In this document: in pieces, positions 55,940 to 64,000 of the stretch | Numbering within the stretch: position 1 is the stretch's first letter | Layout of the letters: every line of letters begins with the position of its first letter | Assembly: GCF_026745355.1 (NCBI RefSeq) | Contig: NC_079208.1 | Span: 16,248,119-16,312,118, forward strand | DNA length: 64,000 nucleotides | Direction of reading: 5' to 3' | Source of the DNA: Beta vulgaris subsp. vulgaris | Taxonomy: Eukaryota > Streptophyta > Magnoliopsida > Caryophyllales > Amaranthaceae | Notes under the pieces: generated by a model | What the model was told of the DNA's origin: nothing | Database searches by the model: none | Seen by the model: only the letters and a program-made list of their open reading frames with translations | Translations under genes and position numbers: made by a program

Positions 55940-57430
55940 TCTACCATAGAAATGGTGCGTACAATACAAACGGTATCGTTTTGTTATTTTAATGAACATT
56001 TGTAATTTTGGATTGAACATTTGTGGGATCCATTTTTAACTTTTTCACCTCATGTGCATTGCAAACCAATAAACATCCAATTTATTCCAATGAACATTGT
56101 AGTACAATGAACACACACTATTTTTATTGAACATTTGCAATTTCGGAATGAACGTTTATGAAAAATTTAGTGTAAAAAACACATTCTTTTTCTTGAATGA
56201 ACAATTACAATTTTGGGTTGAATATTTTCGAGTTATTCCAAAATTCAGTATGTTTACGAATTTTCAAAATTCAGAATTGCTGTTGATTTTCAAAATTCAA
56301 ATTTCAAAATATGTTTCGAATTCACCAATTGTTTATTTCTCACTTTATTCAACCTACTGTTGGTTCAAATTGTTATTTTGTTCATCTAAGTTCTTCAAAA
56401 TGTTTTGTCAAATTACTTATATGTTCAGTGTGATAAATATTTATGTTTTCATTATAATTATTTGTAATGTACAAATATGATTCTGCAATAAACAACATAT
56501 TATCTATAATGAATAACTCAACTGAATAGTTATATGATTATATATCTAAAAATAAGTAACTACAAAAGATGGTATATTCAAAATATAGTATGTACCTAAA
56601 GGTATAAATATAACCAATACAATACATTATATCCCATATGAACACCAGGATCTTACAAATTAAGATTTATTGATCACTAAACACTATTGAGTTCATTAAG
56701 ATGTTCTTGCTTGCTTCTTCCCATTTCCGATTGATTTGATTGTTGAGATTTCGACACTGTAACATATCATTAGTTGTCTGGACTAATCGAATTGAACTGA
56801 TACAAGAAAGAAAGGAGAAGTAGTTAAAACAAAATTCTTCAAGATATAATATAATGAACATAATCTTTCAAACATACAAGGAACACATTTTAATATTACA
56901 ATGAACATGCTCCTAGACACACAATAAATACATGACCAAATATAACGAACATGGGACTAAAATGATTTTAGGGAATACATGTTAGTAATACAATGAACAT
57001 TGACCTAAGTTGTGCACATTGTACTCATAAATAGTACAACAAACATCATATAATCATAAAAAGAACATTTGGACAAATATCAAATATTTGTAGATAAATG
57101 TATGATAATTAACCCATCATTAATTCATTCATTTCATTGAATATACCACAAACACATGAACATATGACTGAAATGCAACGAACATTTGACCAACAGATAT
57201 TTCAACGAACATATATATGCTAATGGGACAATGAACATATGTCATAGTTCATGTTATTAATGCAATTAATATGTGTCAAACATGCAATGATCATATGAAC
57301 AAATATATCTAACATTTGAACAAACATATAATACACATAAGGCAAAATATAATAAACATATAACCAACACGAATTCAATAAGTACATTATAATAATACAA
57401 CGAACATATATTTATAGTCCAATGAACACT
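55940..57430. repeat. Region rich in dispersed AATGAACAT motifs
   Basis: The nonamer AATGAACAT or close variants (GAACATTTG, CAACGAACATAT, ACAATGAACATTG) occur more than 25 times over 1.5 kb, mostly in one orientation and at irregular spacing of roughly 20-80 bp. No credible ORF is present. A repeat-derived origin (degenerate satellite or an element with repeated binding motifs) is likely, but terminal structures were not found. Confidence 0.6.
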
Positions 57431-57839
57431 AATTGGTTTTTGCTGCATTTTTTCCTGATGTCAAACTCATTCACCCCCTTCATTTACTGGGATCTCTCTT
57501 TCGTTAATTGGGACATCAATTGCAAGGTTGTTTTCATTTTTTTCAAAAATTACCATCAAGATCTTTACCAAAAAAGAGGGAAAAAAAAAGAAACAAAAAC
57601 ACAAAATGTAAAAAATTTGTAATCAATTGAAAAGATAAATATTCATCTCATCATAATACTGATTTGAAAGAGTACATACTCATTTGATATATACTAATTT
57701 GATTGAATACATACTCATTTGAAAGTATACATGCTCATTTGGTTAGATTCATTGTCATTTAGCCTCTACATATACCCGAGAGTATTAATATAATTTGGGG
57801 CTACTCATCGGTGAAAAAGTTATGGCCTTACAAGTCACT
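57431..57839. other. No gene seen
   Basis: The sequence is AT-rich. Four or five repeats of ACTCATTTGA/ATACATACTCATTTG lie at about 57,660-57,750, and an A-rich stretch at 57,570-57,600. Confidence 0.45.
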
Positions 57840-58124
57840 AAGGCTATATTCTTTTGGACTGAATAAGTTTGAACTGAATTCAAATGAATTTGTTTGAACT
57901 TAACTAAAATAAATTTGTTTGAACTGAACTGATCTGAAATGAATTTATATGAACTGATCTAAAATGAATTTGTCTGAACTGATCTACTCTGAAATGAATT
58001 TGTCTGAACTAATCTACTCTGAAATGAATTTGCCTGAACTGATTTACTCTGAAATGAATGAACTGCACTGAACTGAACTGAACTGAAATGATTTACGATT
58101 TAATTACTTTAAAAGAACAAAGCC
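57840..58124. mobile_element. Tourist-like MITE with GAACTGAACTGAA interior
   Basis: Left end AGGCTATATTCTTTTGGACT and right end TTAAAAGAACAAAGCC are inverse. TAA follows the right end and a similar TAA appears to precede the left end (a base or two of uncertainty). The interior is tandem CTGAACTGA-type and TGAATTTGTCTGAACTGAT repeats. Two damaged relatives lie at 41472 and 53559. Confidence 0.65.
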
Positions 58125-58436
58125 TAACTACAATAACAAAAAAAATTACTCCATTACATCTACTAATAAAACAAGTATTGACATAAAACATCTAACACTT
58201 TTTATGGGCTCCTTATTTAGAACGGTAAGAAATTTTTTTCTCTAACCTGCCTTCGTATAGGACACTCACGCAGATGCCCTGCCTTCGCATAGGACACTCA
58301 CGCAGAGGCCCAACAAAGGAGAAAATTGAAAGTTTAGGATATCATTAATGAAAGATGGTGAGACAAGAGATGAAGAAGATGAAGATAGAGAGGAATAAGA
58401 GAAAGAAACTCTAACGGCGTTAGAGTTCCATCAATA
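58125..58436. other. No gene seen; 34-bp direct duplication
   Basis: CCTGCCTTCGTATAGGACAC and CCTGCCTTCGCATAGGACAC begin two adjacent ~34-bp copies at about 58,247-58,312, each ending CTCACGCAGA. The rest is purine-rich intergenic sequence. Confidence 0.55.
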
Positions 58437-58444
58437 GTAAGAGT

Positions 58445-60071
58445 TAGGGGTGTTCACGAGCCGATTCGACCAAACCTTACTAGGCTCGGCTCGAAAACAC
58501 ATTTTATTAGGCTCGGCTCGAGCTCGAAGCTCATCGAGCTTAAAAATATTGGGCTCGGCTCGAGCTCGAGTTGTAAATTTTCGGCTCGGCTCGACAAGCT
58601 CGAGAAGCTCGAAAATCACTTCCAAACTCGACAGGCTCGAGAAGCTCGAAAATCACTTTCAAACAACGTTAGATATCATAAGCCCAAACACTTAATAATT
58701 CAAGGGCCCAATTGCTAAACAATTGTTGTCAGCAAAGCCCAAGCAAATAGCTAGCATGCTGTAGGGAATTAGGAGCTTAAGGACTTGCTTTTATAACCGC
58801 ATGAAACCATTGTCCTCAGCTAACCCACCGATGTGGGATGCATGATGCTGCGTACTGCGAAAATTTGTTATTTTACGAAGAAGCTTTGCCTTTACTTTTT
58901 CTATTTGTTATATAGCCTTGCTCTTTCTTTTGTCTATTTTGATGAGCAACAATGAAATAGGAAGAGAGAGAGAGAATAGCAATTCATTTCTAGTATTTCT
59001 TTTCATTTTTCTTCTTTCTAATATCCATTTTTTTAAAACAAATTTTAAGACTACAAATTCATTTGTTTTTATGTGCTCCAAGTCTTTGACAGATGATCTT
59101 TCAATCATACATTTCTAACAATTAATTTATTTGCTCTTAAAAAAATATCATAACTCGACTACATTCACTTTTTATATACTAAATTTGACTAAGTAAAAAA
59201 ATTATTATATAGTATGTTGAACTACTTGTTAGTCTCTGTGCATACTATCTAATTATCAACTCCTTATATTTGTTTAGTTAATAAATAAGTAATACTATCT
59301 CTCTTACAACCTGTACACTATCTAATTATTAACTTGGTTCTCATTATCGATATGTGCATCATAAAATTATTGTTTGATTTCTCAATGTGTTCTTATTAGA
59401 TGGTTTGTTCAAGATCCCCAAACTTAAAATATTGGATCCGCCTCAATCCCTAGTTGTCCCAATCCATGAAGTGGAAAAGTATACAAGTGGGATTTTAGCG
59501 GCTATCTCAACTTTGTTATTCAAACCAAAAATCACGACTTTGAAAATATTATGACTACTAACATGGCTGCTGTTAACCATGATTATTTATTAATTTTTTT
59601 TATCTTATATTAAACATTAATGAAATACTACCTCCGTTTCTTAATAAGTGCAACATTTCCCTTATTTGAAATAGTCACAATAAGTGCAACCAAGCTCAAA
59701 ATGGTAAAAAAAGTTCAAAATTATTACAAATATGCCACCAAAAAAGCAAGAGGGGACCACAATTTTTTTGTTTCATCACTTGAATTACTCTACTTTATTG
59801 TGGTCCCAACTTTCTCTATCTACATTTCTTGGTATTCCCCCACTTTCTCTATGTTGCACTTATTAAGAAACAAAGGAAGTATTTTTATTAAAAAACAATC
59901 GAGCCTGTTCGTGAGCTTTCGAGTCGAGTTTAAGGTAGCTCAGGCTCGACTCGTTAGGGTCTTGAGCCGACCCGAACTCGAGTCGAGCCTTCTCGAGCCG
60001 AGCTTTGACCGAGCTTTGACCGAGCATAGCTCGAATAGTTTGCGAGGCACCTTGGCTCATTAACACCCCTA
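58445..60071. mobile_element. Non-autonomous hAT element, 1,627 bp, 8-bp TSD GTAAGAGT
   Basis: It begins TAGGGGTGTTCACGAGCC and ends GGCTCATTAACACCCCTA. GTAAGAGT occurs directly on both sides (58437-58444 and 60072-60079). Both subterminal regions are packed with GGCTCGGCTCGAGCTCGA motifs (58,455-58,660 and 59,900-60,050), giving spurious Arg/Ser/Glu-rich frames. The interior lacks a transposase and contains a nested Stowaway element. Confidence 0.94.
59628..59879. mobile_element. Stowaway MITE, 252 bp, nested in the hAT element
   Basis: It starts CTACCTCCGTTTCTTAATAA...GTGCAACAT and ends in the inverse (TTGCACTTATTAAGAAACAA...AGGAAG), with TA on both sides (59626-59627, 59880-59881). The ~27-bp TIRs are nearly identical. 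It is younger than its hAT host. Confidence 0.92.
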
Positions 60072-60258
60072 GTAAGAGTATTTTGAACACAAAGTCAAAG
60101 TTGAGGAGTATATGGGGAATTTTCCAAATGTTAAAAGTAATTTGAGAATCATGTCAAACCTTAAAAATACCTGAGGAAATTTTCATTGCTAACTTTTATG
60201 TCATTATTTATGTAATTCATATTTTTATAATTTTTTTATGTCATTTCTCCAAATTATA
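60072..60258. other. Intergenic, no feature
   Basis: This is a short AT-rich spacer between the hAT target duplication and the CTCCCTCCGTC terminus at 60259. Confidence 0.5.
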
Positions 60259-62702
60259 CTCCCTCCGTCTTTTTTTATTTGCTACAAGCACTTTTTCACA
60301 AAGACCAAGGAAAAGGGTGGGGACCACTGTGCAGAGGGTGTGCAGTTGGTGATTTAAAGAAAAGTAATGGTGCTTAATTAACTTGTGATAAAGCAGATTA
60401 AAAGGCAAAAAAAGCAGTTGGCCCACATTCTTTTTAAAGTAGGCGCCACATATATTGAAGGAGGGATTTCATTTCCCTCCAAAATTTTTATACAACCAAA
60501 GGGAACTAAAATTTTCTGTTACAATTATACAACCAAAGGGAACTAAAATTTTCCCTCCAAAATTTTTAAGCTAGATTACATAACAGGGTTTTGAAATTTT
60601 CCCCAAAAATTCGAAATTAAGGGGGAATTGAATTTTCCCCCAAAAAACATGAAAAAAAATCCTAACAAACTGTGGACTATATATACACAACCACTTTTGC
60701 ACTTGCATTTAATTTCTTCACCACTTCCATCAACCAAACCAAAGACACCAACCAGCAGCCAGCCACCACCACCATCAAAGACACCAACCAGCAGCCTAAA
60801 CCACCATAAAAAACACCAAACAGTAGCCATTTTCTTGGGGAGGGGGTGGGTTTGGGTAGATTAACTCTCAGATAAATCATCATAGAGTTTTATAGAGGCC
60901 ATTTCTGATTAATTAGCTTCACTTGAGGATAGTGTGGAAGCTTTCTCCGCTTGAACATTGTCTGGCATCCATAGCTTAGCTATGGCCCCCCTAGACAGTT
61001 CTACTGATAACACTTCAACACCATCCCCATCAGCTCTTAATTCATCACCAAATTACCCAACTTTTGATCTGAATGACCCACTGCCAGAACCAGAACCAGA
61101 ACCAGTACCACAACCATTACCACAATTACAAGTTCAGCCACAACAAGAGGCCTTTGACCTTAACAGAGCACCAGCAGCATCAAGTGAAGAAGAAGAAAAT
61201 TTCTTCACAGCAATGGAACATGGAAATGGTGAAGATGAGGTTGTTGCTGAGTGGTTAGATGATGACTCAGATGTTCACGTCTCAGAATATGATTGGACAG
61301 ATAGTGAATCAGATGAAGAACAGCAACAGCCAGAACAAGTGGTCAACATGACCCATTTTTTGCACAACCATTCAAGATGTCATGTTGCAAACAGGCTACA
61401 ACAAGTAGCTTACACAAAAGTTAATGGCAGATTCACTATACCACAGGGGGCTATAAAAAGAATTGCCAATTGAATTGAATACTTCAAGGTGGACAATTGA
61501 AGAATATGGAAGAATGTAAGACAACAACTTCAAGAAAATGCAAGAATAGATGTGAATCACAGAAAAACAGGGAGGGTAGGAAGAAAAAGAATTCAATTGA
61601 TCCTCAAAGGTTAATGGCAATTCCTCTAAGAAAGAGGACTACTATAAGAGCAACAGCAGCACCCTAGGCATACACAGGTCTACATTGCACAGGTTGGTGA
61701 AAAGGGGGCAATAAAAAACACACTAATGCCATAAAACCACATCTGACCCAGCACATAAATTGCAAGGGTGTTGTGGTGTTTGGGTTCTATCATACCAAAC
61801 ACTATCCAAACAATACCAAAATTCAGCAACATGTATAATTTGGTCATGTGGATGAGAAATGGTTTTGCATGAGCAAAATTTCTCAAAGGTACTACCTAGC
61901 TCCGGTGAAAGAGAGCCATATAGAAGATGCAAAAGCAAGAGGTTCATTGTCAAAGTATGTTCATAGCTGCACTAGCAAGGCCACACATTCACTGATGGAG
62001 AGGTCAGTTTTGATGGGAAGATAGGAATCTTCCCATTCATAGAAGAGGTGGCAGCAAAGAGGTCAAGTTGTAACAGAGATGCTGGGGTGATTGAAACCAA
62101 AGCTCAATTAAGCATCACAAAAGATGTCATAAGGGAGAAATCATAAAGCACATACTGCCATCTATAAGAAAAGTGGCCAGAGGATGGATGCAAGCAAATA
62201 TGGATTGTCCAAGACAATGCAAGGCCACACATAACAAGTAATGATGAGCAGTTCATGTTGGAAGCACAAAAATAAAGATGGTTTTGATATCAGATTAATC
62301 AATCAGCCAGCACAGTCACCAGATATGAATGTGTTAGATCTTGGTTTTTTTAATGCAATTCAAACCTTAAAAGATCAAATAGCACCTAGAAGTGTGAAAC
62401 AGTTGGTGAAGGCAGTGACAACAATCATTGACAACTATGATCCTAAGCTATGCAATCATATTTGGTTAACTCTACAACAAGTGATGAAGGAGACTCTAAT
62501 AGTTAAGGGTAACAACAATTACCACATACCACATATGGGGAAGAAATCACTTGAGAGGAGGGGTGAGTTACCAACAGTATTGTCATTAGCCCACAATTAG
62601 TAGAAGAGAGCAAAATGGGCAGAAGAAGGTCATCTTGAAGATGATCAAGAAGAAGCAAACTATGGGGATGAAGATTCAGATGATGGTATTGGGATAATAT
62701 AA
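60259..62702 (+). mobile_element. Mariner-like element (plant MLE), right end not found
   Basis: TA then CTCCCTCCGTCTTTTTTTAT at 60257-60278 is a typical Stowaway/MLE terminus. A mariner-type transposase gene follows 700 bp inside, with its stop at 62702. The inverse terminus was not found before 64,000. The element may run past the window, have lost its end, or the 60259 terminus may belong to a separate MITE. Confidence 0.6.
60982..62702 (+). pseudogene. Mariner-like transposase, frameshifted, catalytic motifs partly visible
   Basis: The first frame starts at ATG 60982 (MAPLDSS) and encodes an acidic N terminus with two DLN motifs, Pro/Glu repeats and EEEENFF. It passes into a region before the HTH and ends at 61473. 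Further frames give NARIDVNHRKTGRVGRKRIQ (61,535-61,594) and LRKRTTIRATAA (HTH). Around 61,960-62,020 lie an AALARPH-like block and DGKIGIFPF; QDNARPHIT (about 62,212-62,238) has the second catalytic Asp. NQPAQSPDMNVLDLGFF in the 62241-62600 frame holds the third. The Asp/Glu-rich end (DDQEEANYGDEDSDDGIGII) stops at 62702. At least five frame changes mean the protein cannot be made as assembled. Confidence 0.85.
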
Positions 62703-63656
62703 AGCAAAAACAGCAAGCAATGGGCATTTGAAGGCCAATTTTTTGGGCATTAGAGTGCAAGAACATTTTGTAAGTAAAATACAACATATATAGGTTGTTA
62801 AACATTTTGTATATGTAGTTAAAACATTTTGTACTAAACTTTACATTTATAATATGTAAACTTTTGGGTTATGTTAAGTTAAAAAAAGAAAACATTCATA
62901 TAACATCCATAATAAAACAGTTAGTAAAAAAAAAGTTCAGTTATTAGGTTTAAAAAAACAGTAGTGCAGTAGATTCATGTTAGTAATAAAAGTCAGTGAA
63001 GTTATGTAAAAAAAAGTTCATGTGAAGTTAAGAACAAAAACAGGGTATCATTGTATCAAACAAATGATTGAGAAAAAAGAAAATCAAATTAAACATTGTT
63101 CAAGAAAAATTCAATTAGATTTCATTTTTTTCTCAATCATATTTAAGACAAAATGATAATGAAGGCCAATTTATAAAACACAAGTTAGGCATGATTTAAG
63201 TTCCTCTCAGGGAGTCCCCACTCATCCATATTACTCAACACATGCTATTAAAACAGAGGAAAAGTTGAAAAGAAGAGCACAAAAAATTGGTGGCAACATG
63301 AGTATACTGGTCTTAAAAGGCATAATGTCCAAAGTATAAATCATCAGACCTCATTCATCATTGAGGAACATAGTGCACCTCTCATGTAAACTTTCTATAT
63401 GTCATTAAAATCTATTGGACAGCCAAACAAAAACCAAAATATAACACAAATGCCTCATCAATTCTTTATCTACTAATTCTAATCATTTTCACTGATTAAA
63501 TGCAAAATGGAGTAAAATTTGGATGTAACATCCTATTTCATCATAGAGGATCACACCAACACACACACAATTATTACCCAACTAATACCCAACCAACCCA
63601 TTTAATCCCCCAAGACCCCTATTTAATCCCCCAACTCCCTTTATAATCCTTCCCTC
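62703..63656. other. No gene seen
   Basis: The sequence is AT-rich with short repeats such as ACATTTTGTA (three times at 62,760-62,830) and AAAAAAAGTTCA (about 62,930 and 63,010). It may be the 3' flank of the mariner-like element. No TIR, ORF or RNA gene was identified. Confidence 0.5.
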
Positions 63657-64000
63657 CAAACACAACATATAAACAGAACAAATCAAGGCCATAATTACAT
63701 GTTTTAACAAATAAAGGCAAACACAACATATAAACAGAACAAATCAAGGCCAAAAATTACATGTTTTAACAAATAAAGGCAAACACAACATATAAACAGA
63801 ACAAATGAAGGTCAGAAATAACATGTTTTAACAGATCAAGACAAAGACAACATATATATAGAACAAATCAAGTCCAAAAATAACATGTTTTAACAAATAA
63901 AGGCAAACACAACATATAAACAGATGAAATGAAGGCCAAAAATTACATGTTTTAACAGTTGAAGGCAAACACAACATATAAACAGAACAAATCAAGTCCA
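63657..64000. repeat. ~61-bp tandem repeat, five to six copies, running off the right edge
   Basis: CACAACATATAAACAGAACA recurs at about 63,661, 63,722, 63,784, 63,846 (variant), 63,908 and 63,970. Each copy is followed by AATCAAGGCCAAAAATTACA and TGTTTTAACAAATAAAGGCA. Divergence between copies is low, and the array continues beyond the window. Confidence 0.93.

Overview
The window is nuclear DNA of a flowering plant, most likely a eudicot. It is AT-rich and dominated by transposable elements, with two host genes that contain GT-AG introns. No bacterial, viral or organellar gene organisation is visible. The species cannot be assigned from the sequence alone.

Left part (1-20,480). A minus-strand LTR-like sequence at the left edge interrupts the internal part of a Ty1/copia element that looks like a Sirevirus: a KE-rich env-like ORF remnant, a polypurine tract and an LTR starting at 15,947. 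The same copia element is split by an 11.2-kb CACTA (En/Spm) transposon (2,710-13,916, TSD AAT). Its minus-strand genes are a TNP2-type transposase (12,435-9,079) and a second gene (7,337-4,179) that ends in an Ulp1-like cysteine peptidase domain with its active-site residues visible. Three kinds of array surround these genes: palindromic GGGCTGCGC subterminal repeats, ~165-bp hairpin minisatellites and a G-rich tract. A hAT element with a DUF4371-type transposase follows (17.4-20.5 kb).

Middle (20,480-44,200). A mariner-like fragment is split by a small CACTA element. A solo LTR carries another CACTA element of the same family. Then come a decayed LINE, host gene 1 (29,953-32,707, minus; an LLPH/DUF2423-like small basic protein of 115 aa in two exons), Helitron pieces, a solo LTR with perfect TSD (33,283-35,809), another LINE remnant, a Cassandra-type LTR carrying 5S rRNA-like sequence, a near-identical 438-bp tandem duplication, a 5'-truncated LINE with a 17-bp TSD, and a Tourist-like element with perfect TIRs and TAA TSD.

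Right part (44,200-64,000). Host gene 2 (44,451-54,876, plus) is a complete seven-exon gene for a 180-aa YjbQ/UPF0047 protein. Its coding exons total 543 bp and are spread over 10.4 kb because the introns have absorbed at least seven elements. Downstream are long-inverted-repeat MITEs, an AATGAACAT-rich repeat region, a GCTCGA-rich hAT element with an 8-bp TSD and a nested Stowaway element, a decayed mariner transposase gene, and a ~61-bp tandem repeat that runs off the right edge.

Much of the value lies in datable nesting (TSD-supported insertions inside one another) and in the two host genes that have kept perfect reading frames within this repeat-rich DNA. Several transposase frameshifts fall in homopolymers, so some may be assembly errors rather than decay.
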